Assembly (NCBI RefSeq): GCF_003265355.1
Contig: NZ_QFRW01000081.1
Span: forward strand, 1-38,446
Source of the DNA: Glycomyces dulcitolivorans
Lineage (GTDB): Bacteria; Actinomycetota; Actinomycetes; Mycobacteriales; Micromonosporaceae
DNA length: 38,446 nucleotides
Direction: 5' to 3'
The number at the start of each line of letters is the position of its first letter. The first letter of the stretch is position 1. This document shows positions 31,833-38,446 of this stretch, piece by piece. Made by a program: the position numbers and the translations under genes. The notes under the pieces are model-generated. The model had not been told where the DNA came from and ran no database searches. It saw nothing but the letters and a program-made list of their open reading frames with translations.

Positions 31833-32753
31833 TCAGGTCGTCGCCCGCTCCTTGACGGCGCGGGCGACGACCTCGCCGAGCCAGGACCGGGCCTCGCTGA
31901 AGCGGAACCCGAGGGACGTCGCGCGAGCGGTGTCCATGGCGTAATAGCGGTCGAAGGCGTACGGGGAGACTTCCTCCCCGGCGACGGCGAACCGGGGCTC
32001 GCCCGCGCCGGCGGCTTCGATCGCGGCGCAGACGTCGGCGACGTCGAGTTCCCCGGCGGAGGCGGCGTTGACCGGTCCGGTGAACGATTCCCTTGCGGCC
32101 CAGAGCAGGACCTCCGCGATCTCGCCGTCGCGGATGAAGGAGGCGGGGTGGTTCACCGGGTGCACGCCGATCGGCTCACCGGCCGCGACGCGGTCGATGT
32201 AATAGGCGAGGCGGCCGGTGAAGTCGGCGCCGCCGAGCACGTGGGCGCAGCGCACCGAGGCGAAGTCGAAGGCCGCGCCCGACAGGACGGCCTCGGCCTG
32301 GCGCTTGCCTTCGCCGTAGTGCGCGTCGGCGAAGACCGGATCGCTCCACGGGAGCACGAGGTCGACCGGCCAGGCGGCGGGATCAACCGCCACCTCGCCG
32401 ACCGGGGTGCCAGGCGGCTGCTCGGTGAGGCGGGCGGAGGTGCCGGGGTGGTAGACCTCGACGGTCGAGGTCATCACGTACCGCGCGGTGCGGCCCGCGA
32501 AGACGTCGCGGGCGACGGCGGCCTGGCGCGGGGTATAGCAGACCTGGTCGACGACCACGTCGAAGCGCTTGTCCCCCAGCGCTTTACGGAGCGCCTGTTC
32601 GTCGTCGCGGTCGGCGATCAGATGGGTCGCGCCCGGCGGGGCGGGCGCGGAGCCGCGGTTGAGCACCGTGACCGCGTCGCCGTCGGCGAGGAACCGTTCG
32701 ACCAGGTGGCGCCCGAAGTAGCGGCTGCCGCCGATGATGCACACGTCGTTCAT
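31833..32753 (-). CDS. NAD-dependent epimerase/reductase-like (extended SDR)
   Basis: A 306-aa atypical extended short-chain dehydrogenase. It starts MNDVCIIGGSRYFGRHLVERFL, a variant GGSxxxG nucleotide loop shared with plant and bacterial isoflavone/epimerase-like proteins. It also has VLNRGS, DVVVDQVCYTPRQA, YVMTSTVEVY and a YGEGKRQAE active-site YxxxK. SFIRDGEIAEVLLWA near the end is also family-typical. AGAGAGG precedes the ATG at 32753. Its 3' end faces the F420-reductase-like gene 4 bp away; its 5' end is divergent from a LysR gene, which probably controls it. The substrate is unknown. Confidence 0.85.
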   Translation of the reverse strand: MNDVCIIGGSRYFGRHLVERFLADGDAVTVLNRGSAPAPPGATHLIADRDDEQALRKALGDKRFDVVVDQVCYTPRQAAVARDVFAGRTARYVMTSTVEVYHPGTSARLTEQPPGTPVGEVAVDPAAWPVDLVLPWSDPVFADAHYGEGKRQAEAVLSGAAFDFASVRCAHVLGGADFTGRLAYYIDRVAAGEPIGVHPVNHPASFIRDGEIAEVLLWAARESFTGPVNAASAGELDVADVCAAIEAAGAGEPRFAVAGEEVSPYAFDRYYAMDTARATSLGFRFSEARSWLGEVVARAVKERATT

Positions 32754-32823
32754 GCCCACAGCCTCTCTTGTTAGGGTCGAAAGCGGAAGTGGTGATCTGG
32801 TTAAGGGGTCGTAAGGAGAACTG

Positions 32824-33759
32824 ATGATCGATGTGCACCGGCTGCGCGTCCTGCGCGAGGTCGCCCGGCACGGCAGCTTCAACAAGGCCGCCGGGGCGCT
32901 GCGGTGCACGCCGTCGGCGGTGTCCCAGCAGATCGCCGCGCTCGAACGGACGCTCGGCGCGGACGTGGTCAGCCGCAGCACCCGCGGCGTCCACCTCACC
33001 GAGTCCGGCCGGCTCCTGGTCGAATCGGCCGAGGCCATCGCCGCCGAGCTCCAGCACGTGCAGCGGCAGATCGCCGACCTGTCGACCGGCACAACACGGC
33101 TCACGATTGCGACGTTCACCAGCGGCGGGCGGCGGTTGCTGCCGGAGGCGTTGCGGGGCTTGTGCGCTGCGCATCCGGAGCTGGAGGTCGCGATCCTCGA
33201 ACACGAGCCCGAGGACAGCCTGCCGCTGGTCCGCTCAGGCGGTGCCGACCTCGCTTTGGCGTACCACTTCGACGGCCCTCCGCCGGTGCGGCCGGGCGAC
33301 CGCAGCGGGCTGGAGTGGACTCCGCTGGCCGATGATCCACTGTGGCTGGTGCTGCCCGACGGGCACCGGATGGCCGGGGCCGCCGAGGTGCATCTTGCGG
33401 ACCTCGCCGAGGAGCGGTGGGTTCTCGGCTGCCTCAGCACGGCCGGGCTGCTGCGCGACCTCGCGGCGCTGGCGGGGTTCGCGCCGCGGATCTCATGCAG
33501 CGCAACGGATTACTTCTTCGCGGCGTCCCTGGTGGGGGCGGGCGTGGGCATCTCGCTGCTGCCGCAGCTGGCGCTCGACCAGGTCCCGACCGGACTCGCC
33601 GTCGTCCCGCTCGCGCACCCGCGGCCTTCGCGCCACGTGGGGATCGCCGTCTCGACGCGGCGCGGTGCCGCGGTGCGGCCCTACCTGGACCTGCTCGCCG
33701 TGGCACTGCGATCCGCCGCCGATGCCCTCAGTGCAGGGCGCCCAGGAGCTGGGCACTGA
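32824..33759 (+). CDS. LysR-family regulator
   Basis: A 311-aa LysR protein: winged helix in MIDVHRLRVLREVARHGSFNKAAGALRCTPSAVSQQIAALERTLGADVVSRSTRG (residues 1-55), LTESGRLLVESAE, then the effector domain (LTIATFTSGGRRLLPEALRGL, LVGAGVGISLLPQLAL). AAGGAG lies 6 nt before the ATG. It is divergent from the epimerase-like gene across 70 bp that contain two imperfect repeats, GTTAGGGTCG and GTTAAGGGGTCG. The 3' end overlaps the convergent flavin oxidoreductase gene by 32 bp. Ligand unknown. Confidence 0.92.
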   Translation: MIDVHRLRVLREVARHGSFNKAAGALRCTPSAVSQQIAALERTLGADVVSRSTRGVHLTESGRLLVESAEAIAAELQHVQRQIADLSTGTTRLTIATFTSGGRRLLPEALRGLCAAHPELEVAILEHEPEDSLPLVRSGGADLALAYHFDGPPPVRPGDRSGLEWTPLADDPLWLVLPDGHRMAGAAEVHLADLAEERWVLGCLSTAGLLRDLAALAGFAPRISCSATDYFFAASLVGAGVGISLLPQLALDQVPTGLAVVPLAHPRPSRHVGIAVSTRRGAAVRPYLDLLAVALRSAADALSAGRPGAGH

Positions 33760-34852
33760 AGGGGTTGGTCTGCTCCCCCTTGACGATCCGGCTCGGCCAG
33801 TCGGGGTCGGCGATCAGGCTGCGGCCCACGGCGATCATGTCGAACTCGTCGCCTTCCATGCGGTCGAGGAGCTTCTCGATGCCGGTGGTCCCGGGCTGGA
33901 AGGCCATGCCCTCGGGGCCCATGAACTCCTTGTCGAGGCCGACCGAGCCGACGGAGATGACGGGCCGCCCGGTGAGCTTCTTGGTCCAGCCGGCCAGGTT
34001 GAGGTCGCTGCCGTCGAACTCGGGCAGCCAGTAGCGGCGGGTGGAGGCGTGGAACGCGTCGACGCCGGCGGCGGCGAGCGGCGCCAGGAGCTGTTCGAGC
34101 TCACCGGGGTTCTCGGCCAGGCGGGCGTCGTAGGCGCCGCCCTTCCACTGGGAGAAGCGGAACGTCACCGGGAAGTCCGGGGAGACCGCGCCGCGGACGG
34201 CCGCGACGACCTCGGCGGCGAAGCGGGTGCGCGAGGCCAGTTCGCCGCCGTAGGAGTCGGTGCGGTGGTTCGTTCCCGCCCACAGGAACTCGTCAATCAG
34301 GTAGCCGTGGGCGCCGTGGATCTCGACGCCGTCGAAGCCGAGGCGCTCCGCGGCGGCGGCGCTCTCGGCGTAGGCCGCGAGCACCTCGTCGATGTCGGCC
34401 CGGGTCATCGCGCGGCCCTTCGGCGATCCGTCGAGAGCGAGGCCCGAGGGGCTCAGCACGTCGGCGTCAGGCACCGGGCCGGTGCCGGGGTCGCGCGTGG
34501 CGCCCACGTGCCACAGCTGCGGGAAGATCGCGCCGCCCGCCTCGTGGACGGCCTCAGCGACCCGCCGCCAGCCCTCCAGCTGCTCCTCGCCGTGGAAGCG
34601 CGGGATGCGCGCGCTCGCCCACGTCGACTCGTGGCCGATGTAGGTGCCTTCGGTCACGATGAGGCCGACGCCGCCCGCGGCCCGGCGGGCGTAGTACGCC
34701 GCGACGTCCGCATCCGGCACGCCACCGGGCGAGAACTCCCTGGTCATGGGGGCCATGACCACGCGATTGCGCAGGTCGAGGCCGTTGATCGCGGAAGGGC
34801 GGGCGAGCAGCTGCGCGGCTCGCTCCGCGGTGGCGGTGCGGCGGTCGTTCAC
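33728..34852 (-). CDS. Old Yellow Enzyme family NADH:flavin oxidoreductase
   Basis: A 374-aa FMN-dependent ene-reductase-like TIM barrel. Seen: LRNRVVMAPMTREFSPGG (about residues 27-44), LIVTEGTYIG, IFPQLWHVGA, the substrate/FMN motif EIHGAHGYLIDEFLWAGTNHRTDSYGG (His-x-x-His) and the FMN-phosphate region VGSVG and DMIAVGRSLIADPDW. The GTG at 34852 has AAGGAG 8 nt upstream. It probably reduces activated C=C bonds or acts as a stress reductase. It is divergent from a TetR gene with a 13-bp inverted repeat between them, typical of repressor/OYE pairs. Confidence 0.93.
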   Translation of the reverse strand: MNDRRTATAERAAQLLARPSAINGLDLRNRVVMAPMTREFSPGGVPDADVAAYYARRAAGGVGLIVTEGTYIGHESTWASARIPRFHGEEQLEGWRRVAEAVHEAGGAIFPQLWHVGATRDPGTGPVPDADVLSPSGLALDGSPKGRAMTRADIDEVLAAYAESAAAAERLGFDGVEIHGAHGYLIDEFLWAGTNHRTDSYGGELASRTRFAAEVVAAVRGAVSPDFPVTFRFSQWKGGAYDARLAENPGELEQLLAPLAAAGVDAFHASTRRYWLPEFDGSDLNLAGWTKKLTGRPVISVGSVGLDKEFMGPEGMAFQPGTTGIEKLLDRMEGDEFDMIAVGRSLIADPDWPSRIVKGEQTNPFSAQLLGALH

Positions 34853-34869
34853 GGGTCGTCTCCTTGTAG

Positions 34870-34913
34870 ACGGCGTATCTTTACTAGACAACGTACACTC
34901 AAAGATACGTCGT
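34870..34913. promoter_or_regulatory. Inverted repeat between the OYE and tetR genes
   Basis: ACGGCGTATCTTT (34870-34882) and AAAGATACGTCGT (34901-34913) are inverted copies with one mismatch in 13, separated by 18 nt. The site lies in the AT-rich part of the 105-bp divergent gap, covers the region where both promoters must be and is the natural operator for the TetR protein at 34958-35695. Confidence 0.65.
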
Positions 34914-34957
34914 ACACAACTGCTACGGTGTGAGGCGGCACGAGAGAGGCGGAGGCC

Positions 34958-35695
34958 ATGGCTGAGAAGGCGACCGAGGACGTCCCGGTCACGCTCTGGG
35001 AACGGCTCGAACGCCCCGCCCGCACCCCCCGGCAGCGCCTCAGCGGCCCGCGCATCGCCGCCAAGGCCGTCGAGATCGCCGACGCGAAGGGCCTGTGCGC
35101 GGTCACCATGCGCACCCTCGCGACCGAGCTCGAAGCCGCGCCGATGGCCGCATACCGCTTCGTCGACGGCAAGGACGACCTCTTCGCGATCATGGTCAAC
35201 GAGGTGTACGCCGAACTCGACGTCCCCGAAGGGCCCTGGCGGGAGGTCCTGCGCGCCTACGCCGTGCAGATCCGCGACATGATGCACCGCCACCGCTGGC
35301 TGGCCGAACTCCCCCCGCACGTCACGATGACGCCGACCCCGAACCGCCTCGCCTCGATCGACCGCGCTTTGGCCTCCCTCGACGGGCTCGGCCTGGACAT
35401 CGAGGCGATGATGGCGGCGGTCCGGACGGTCTCGGGCTTCGTCCACGGCACCGTCGGCGACGAGGTGGCGCTGACCGAGTTGCAGCAGGTGAGCATGGCG
35501 AACAGCCGCGAGGAGATCCGCAAGGCGCTCGGCCCCCAGTTGCAGTGGCTGCTCGCCAGCGACCGGTTCCCGGTCTACGAGCGGTACATCTACGAGTCCG
35601 GCTGCGCCGAGGAGCCGCAGGTGCACTTCGACGCCGGCCTCGAACTGGTCCTGGACGGCATCGCGGCGCGCATCGAGCGCGCGAACACCAACTGA
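34958..35695 (+). CDS. TetR/AcrR-family repressor with TetR_C-type ligand domain
   Basis: A 245-aa regulator. A short N-terminal extension (LWERLERPARTPRQRLSG) precedes the HTH (RIAAKAVEIADAKGLCAVTMRTLATELEAAPMAAYRFVDGKDDLFAIMVN, about residues 30-80). A longer C-terminal domain of the class with WREVLRAYAVQIRDMMHRHRWL and TVSGFVHGTVGDEV follows. GGCGGAGG sits just before the ATG at 34958. It is divergent from the OYE gene, its likely target, and is followed after 15 bp by a small conserved gene that it probably co-expresses. Confidence 0.9.
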   Translation: MAEKATEDVPVTLWERLERPARTPRQRLSGPRIAAKAVEIADAKGLCAVTMRTLATELEAAPMAAYRFVDGKDDLFAIMVNEVYAELDVPEGPWREVLRAYAVQIRDMMHRHRWLAELPPHVTMTPTPNRLASIDRALASLDGLGLDIEAMMAAVRTVSGFVHGTVGDEVALTELQQVSMANSREEIRKALGPQLQWLLASDRFPVYERYIYESGCAEEPQVHFDAGLELVLDGIAARIERANTN

Positions 35696-35710
35696 GAAGG
35701 AGCGATCCCC

Positions 35711-36124
35711 TTGTCCCACCGCAGTTCCAAGGTCAGTCCCCCGGTCGACGAGCGCGCGCTGTTCATCGGCATCCACCCCGACGAGTTCGGACCCGGCGAG
35801 CTGCCGCCCGGGATGACGCCCGCGACGCTGGCCGCCCAGATCGAGCGCGGCTGGGCCGCGATCGAGGCCGAAGGCGTCACCGGCGAGTGGTGCGGCCTCG
35901 GCAAGGACCCCGACGACGCCGAGGCCGAACTGCGCCGCCGCTTCGCCGACAAGCCGTTCGGCCTGGCCGTCATCGGCGGCGGCATCCGGCTGCTCCCCGA
36001 GCACACCGTCCTGTTCGAACGGATCGTCAACGTCCTCATCGACCTCCAGCCGGGCATCCGCCTGAGCTTCAACACCAACCCGGAGAACTCGCTGGAGGCG
36101 CTCCGCCGCTGGCTCGACCGCTAA
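35711..36124 (+). CDS. Conserved small Rossmann-like protein, function unknown
   Basis: A 137-aa protein without a recognised function. The pattern LFIGIHPDEFGPGELPPGMTPATLAAQIERGWAAIE, a G-x-G-K-D-P-x-x-A turn, AVIGGGIRLLPEHTVLFERIVNVL and SFNTNPENSLEALRRWL suggests an alternating alpha/beta fold. Similar small proteins are common next to TetR genes in actinomycetes and other high-GC bacteria. The start is a TTG at 35711 with AAGGAG 10 nt upstream; no other start keeps the ribosome site. It forms an operon with the TetR gene 15 bp upstream and ends just before a strong terminator. Confidence 0.75.
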   Translation: MSHRSSKVSPPVDERALFIGIHPDEFGPGELPPGMTPATLAAQIERGWAAIEAEGVTGEWCGLGKDPDDAEAELRRRFADKPFGLAVIGGGIRLLPEHTVLFERIVNVLIDLQPGIRLSFNTNPENSLEALRRWLDR

Positions 36125-36128
36125 CGGG

Positions 36129-36157
36129 ACGGGCCGACCGGATCCCGGTCGGCCCGT
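36129..36157. terminator. Strong bidirectional terminator
   Basis: ACGGGCCGACCGG (36129-36141) and CCGGTCGGCCCGT (36145-36157) form a 13-bp perfect stem with a 3-nt ATC loop, followed by a T-rich TCTCGTTC on the plus strand. It sits 5 nt after the stop of the small conserved gene and 7 nt before the stop of the convergent NmrA-type gene. Confidence 0.9.
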
Positions 36158-36163
36158 TCTCGT

Positions 36164-37000
36164 TCAGGCGCCGAACGCGGCGGCGTTGTCGCTCGCCCAG
36201 TCGGCGAAGGTGCGGGCGGGCCGGCCCAGGAGCTCCTCCACGGTGCGCGTGGTGGGGCCGGGGTTGACGGCGTAGTCGGACAGCGAGCCGAGCAGGCGCG
36301 CCGGGACCTCTTCGGGCAGCCCCTGGGCGAGCATCCCCTGGCGGACCGCCTCGGCCGGGACCTCCTGGAAGGACAGCGGCCGGCCGAGGGCGGCGCCGAG
36401 GAGGCGCACCTTCTCGGCCTGGTCGAGCGACTGCGGCCCGGTCAGGGCGAGGGTCGCGCCCGCATGGTCGCCGTTCAGGAGGGCCTGCACGGCGACGGCG
36501 GCGATGTCGGCCTCGTGGATCGGCGAGGTGGCGGCGCGGGCGTACGCGCCGCGGACCACGTCGCCGGCCTGGAGCTGCGGGGCCCAGGCCAGCGCGTTGG
36601 CGTCGAAGTCGGCCAGGCGCAGGACGGTCCAGTCCAGGCCGGAGGAGGCGACGAGGTCTTCGGCGGCCTTGAACTGGGCGGCGAAGCGGGGCTCGCCCGC
36701 GGGGTGGTCCACTGTGGTGGACGAGAGGAGCACGGCGCGCTTGACGCCGTGCGCGTGGGCGAGTTCGAGCAGTTCGCCCAGGCCGGGCCCGGTGGCGCGG
36801 GGGCTGAGGAGGATCGCTTCGACGCCGTCGAGGACCGGTTCGAGCCAGCGGGGGCTGAACAGGTCGCCGCGGGCGGCGTGGACGGTGTCGGGGAGGCGGG
36901 CGTCGCCGCGGGCGACGGCGGTGACGGGGGCTCCTGCTTGCAGGAGTTGCTGGGCCGCTTGGCGTCCGACGACGCCGCCGGCTCCGGTGAGGAGGATCAT
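36164..37000 (-). CDS. NmrA-type NAD(P)-binding protein / atypical SDR
   Basis: A 278-aa Rossmann protein of the NmrA / NAD(P)H:quinone-reductase-like atypical SDR group. It starts MILLTGAGGVVGRQAAQQLLQAG (GxxGxxG), has AVARGD after the second strand, DGVEAILLSP, KRAVLLSSTTVDHPAGEP, LDWTVLRLADFDANALAW and a C-terminal LTGPQSLDQAEKVRLLGAALGRPLSF. AGGAA lies upstream of the ATG at 37000. It follows the NDH-2-like gene by 15 bp and is probably co-transcribed. Such proteins act as redox sensors, azoreductases or quinone reductases; which is not clear here. Confidence 0.87.
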   Translation of the reverse strand: MILLTGAGGVVGRQAAQQLLQAGAPVTAVARGDARLPDTVHAARGDLFSPRWLEPVLDGVEAILLSPRATGPGLGELLELAHAHGVKRAVLLSSTTVDHPAGEPRFAAQFKAAEDLVASSGLDWTVLRLADFDANALAWAPQLQAGDVVRGAYARAATSPIHEADIAAVAVQALLNGDHAGATLALTGPQSLDQAEKVRLLGAALGRPLSFQEVPAEAVRQGMLAQGLPEEVPARLLGSLSDYAVNPGPTTRTVEELLGRPARTFADWASDNAAAFGA

Positions 37001-37015
37001 CAGGGGTTCCTGCTT

Positions 37016-38203
37016 TCAGTTGACGGTCGAGCCCTGGCGGGCGGGGGCGTGCGCGACGCGGTGGCGGCGGGCGGGGAGGTAGAAGGTGGGGTTGGCGGGG
37101 GCCCAGGCGGCGGCCTTGCAGATGAACTCCTTGTAGAGCGCGGCGGTGCGGCCGTGCATCGCCGAGTCCTTGGGGCGGTCGTCGGGGGTGACGAACTGGA
37201 CCAGGCCCTCCTTGCGGCCCAGGCTGATGCACTGCTGGGTGTAGTGCATGGCGGGGCGCTTGGCGGTGGCGCCGGTGAGGCGGGCGACGATCGCGTCGGC
37301 GGCGATCCAGGCCATGGGGTTGCCTGAGGCGCAGGACATGCGCAGGGGTGTTCCGGCGTCGCCGATCGCGTATCCGGTGTCGCCGACGGCGTACACGTCG
37401 GGGTGGGAGACGGAGGCCATCTGGGCGTCGACGACGATGCGGCCGTCGGCGGCGAGTTCGAGGGTCGTGGTCTCGGCGAAGGGGTGGACGGCGAAGCCGG
37501 CGGTCCACACGGTGGCCGCGGCCGGGATCTCGCGGCCGTCGGCGGTGGTGATCGAGTCGGGGCCGACTTCGGTGACGGCGGCGTGCTCGTGGACGGCGAT
37601 GCCGAGGCGGCGGGTGACCTTGCGCAGGTGCGCGCGGGCCTTGGGCGAGAGCCAGTCGCCGTACTCGCCGCGGACGGCGATGGCGACGTGCAGGTCGGGG
37701 CGGGACTCGGCGAGTTCGGTGACGGCCTCGACGCCGGTGAGGCCGCCGCCGACGACGGTGACCGGGGCGCCGGTGCCCAAGCGGGCCAGGCGGTCGCGCA
37801 GGCGCAGGGCGCCGGGTCGGCTCGCGATCTCGTAGGCGTGCTCGGCGGTGCCGGGGACGCCTTGGGGGTTCCAGCCGCTGCCGAGGGCGTAGACGAGCGT
37901 GTCGTATTCGAGCTCGCGGGGGCCGTCGGGGCCGGTGACGGACACGGTCCTGCGGTCGACGTCCATCGAGGCGACCTTCGCGATCACGAGTTCGACGCCG
38001 GTGCCGGCGTACATCGCGGCGAGGGGCCGGTGCTTGAGGCGCTGGCCGGTCGCGAGCTGGTGGCTGCGGACGCGTTCGACGAAGTCGGGTTCGGCGTTGA
38101 CGAGGGTGAGGTGGACGTCGTCGGGGTGGAGCCGCCTGGCGAGGCGTCCCGCGGCGAAGGCGCCGGTATAGCCGGCGCCGAGGACGATGATGCGGTGCTT
38201 CAT
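37016..38203 (-). CDS. NAD(P)/FAD-dependent oxidoreductase, NDH-2-like
   Basis: A 395-aa flavoprotein of the pyridine nucleotide-disulfide reductase family resembling type II NADH dehydrogenases. Seen: FAD loop HRIIVLGAGYTGAFAAGRLARRL (residues about 3-25), YDTLVYALGSGWNPQGVPG, the NAD loop VTVVGGGLTGVEAVTELAE (about 157-175), TVWTAGFAVHPFA and the FAD motif VYAVGDTGYA. The C-terminal half has CISLGRKEGLVQFV and KAAAWAPANPTFYLP, without an evident membrane anchor. The ATG at 38203 has only a weak ribosome site. It heads a two-gene operon with the NmrA-type gene and is preceded by clustered GTTCA half-sites. Confidence 0.88.
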   Translation of the reverse strand: MKHRIIVLGAGYTGAFAAGRLARRLHPDDVHLTLVNAEPDFVERVRSHQLATGQRLKHRPLAAMYAGTGVELVIAKVASMDVDRRTVSVTGPDGPRELEYDTLVYALGSGWNPQGVPGTAEHAYEIASRPGALRLRDRLARLGTGAPVTVVGGGLTGVEAVTELAESRPDLHVAIAVRGEYGDWLSPKARAHLRKVTRRLGIAVHEHAAVTEVGPDSITTADGREIPAAATVWTAGFAVHPFAETTTLELAADGRIVVDAQMASVSHPDVYAVGDTGYAIGDAGTPLRMSCASGNPMAWIAADAIVARLTGATAKRPAMHYTQQCISLGRKEGLVQFVTPDDRPKDSAMHGRTAALYKEFICKAAAWAPANPTFYLPARRHRVAHAPARQGSTVN

Positions 38204-38220
38204 TGGGGCTGTCCGTTCGT

Positions 38221-38349
38221 GTTCACTGGTGCACTGGGCTCCAATGTGAATGAACGGCGGGCGGGTCGGCAACGGCGAAGGGTTCAATGCACCGTTCACC
38301 GGAGGTGAACGCGCTGCTGGGCGCGGGTGGGCGTTCAGCCCGGTTGAAC
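38221..38349. promoter_or_regulatory. Cluster of GTTCA/TGAAC half-sites upstream of the NDH-2-like gene
   Basis: GTTCA or its complement TGAAC occurs seven times: 38221-38225, 38251-38255, 38282-38286, 38294-38298, 38306-38310, 38333-38337 and 38345-38349. Two pairs form palindromes: GTTCACC-GGA-GGTGAAC (38294-38310) and CCGGTT-G-AACCGG (38340-38352). This looks like a multi-site operator region for the NDH-2-like operon. The 219-bp gap (38204-38422) holds no convincing gene. Confidence 0.5.
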
Positions 38350-38375
38350 CGGTGTTTCGCAGGTCGGCGGCGCCG

Positions 38376-38411
38376 GGCCGCGGCGCCCCGGGGAGGCGGG
38401 GCGCCGCGGCC
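38376..38411 (-). terminator. 15-bp GC-rich terminator hairpin
   Basis: GGCCGCGGCGCCCCG (38376-38390) and CGGGGCGCCGCGGCC (38397-38411) pair perfectly around a 6-nt GGGAGG loop. It starts 12 nt after the stop of the minus-strand gene that enters from the right edge and probably ends its transcript. No T-tract is present. Confidence 0.75.
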
Positions 38412-38422
38412 TCGATCAGGCT

Positions 38423-38446
38423 CTAGCAGGAGGCCCCGGAGTTGAG
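38423..38446 (-). CDS. C-terminal end of a gene cut by the window
   Basis: Seven codons, LNSGASC, and a TAG (38425-38423) on the minus strand, followed directly by a strong hairpin at 38376-38411. The placement of stop and terminator is the reason for calling a gene here; the product cannot be identified from seven residues. Confidence 0.45.
   Translation of the reverse strand, partial: LNSGASC

Noticed and set aside
1-38446. CRISPR array, tRNA, rRNA, riboswitch, phage or integrative element
   Set aside because: No regularly spaced repeats, no cloverleaf or ribosomal sequence, no integrase or att-like duplication, and no structured leader long enough for a known riboswitch could be recognised by eye.

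Overview
The DNA is very GC-rich, with G or C at nearly every third codon position, frequent GTG starts, ATGA/GTGA gene overlaps and many regulators that seem to lack a ribosome binding site. The families present (SARP regulator, IclR-led hut operon, CmtR-type metal sensor, NarL-type two-component systems, MMPL transporters, F420-reductase-like oxidoreductase) point to a chromosomal segment of an actinomycete (Actinomycetota). The genus cannot be fixed from the sequence. No rRNA, tRNA, CRISPR array, insertion sequence or prophage gene was seen. Coding density is high, and almost every gap carries an inverted repeat or promoter-like signal.

Layout. (1) 1-7178: a truncated SARP regulator, then a minus-strand histidine-utilisation operon in transcription order iclR, hutU, hutH (broken), M20 amidohydrolase, hutF, hutI, all coupled by 1-4 nt overlaps or a 2-nt gap. 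The hutH copy keeps a plausible start and its true stop but has lost the catalytic middle and carries a one-base frameshift. (2) 7318-10106: a PQQ-like propeller lipoprotein converging on a type-B carboxylesterase. (3) 10199-13641: a metal(loid) region with arsR-acr3-arsC, a small P-loop kinase, and a CmtR-type sensor coupled to a CDF-like cation transporter. (4) 13756-18621: an unusual two-HTH regulator divergent from a serine hydrolase, then an alpha/beta hydrolase and EamA exporter divergent from a LysR regulator. (5) 18809-29985: a pectinacetylesterase-like lipoprotein, then two convergent kinase/regulator/MMPL modules (plus: HK-RR-MMPL; minus: MMPL-HK-RR) flanking a secreted acidic protein and a CrtA-like protein. 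(6) 30112-38446: redox and regulator pairs. These are TetR with an F420-reductase-like protein, LysR with an epimerase, TetR with an Old Yellow Enzyme, an NmrA-type protein and an NDH-2-like flavoprotein, followed by the last codons of another gene.

How the genes work together. The hut operon would take urocanate to glutamate by the deiminase (HutF) branch, but its own histidine ammonia-lyase is dead, so histidine entry needs a lyase elsewhere. No HutG deformylase is present, and the co-translated M20 hydrolase is the natural candidate for that step. The arsenic operon is a complete sense-reduce-export set with an operator that includes the arsR start codon. Several regulator/target pairs have visible palindromes. 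The clearest are the paired CAGA-N2-TCTG palindromes between tetR and the F420-reductase-like gene, and the AACGCAACG repeats between the two-HTH regulator and the serine hydrolase. The strongest leads are the hutH lesion with the M20 gene, the repeat-based operators, the Ser-to-Thr change in the esterase-like lipoprotein, and the mirrored kinase/MMPL modules.
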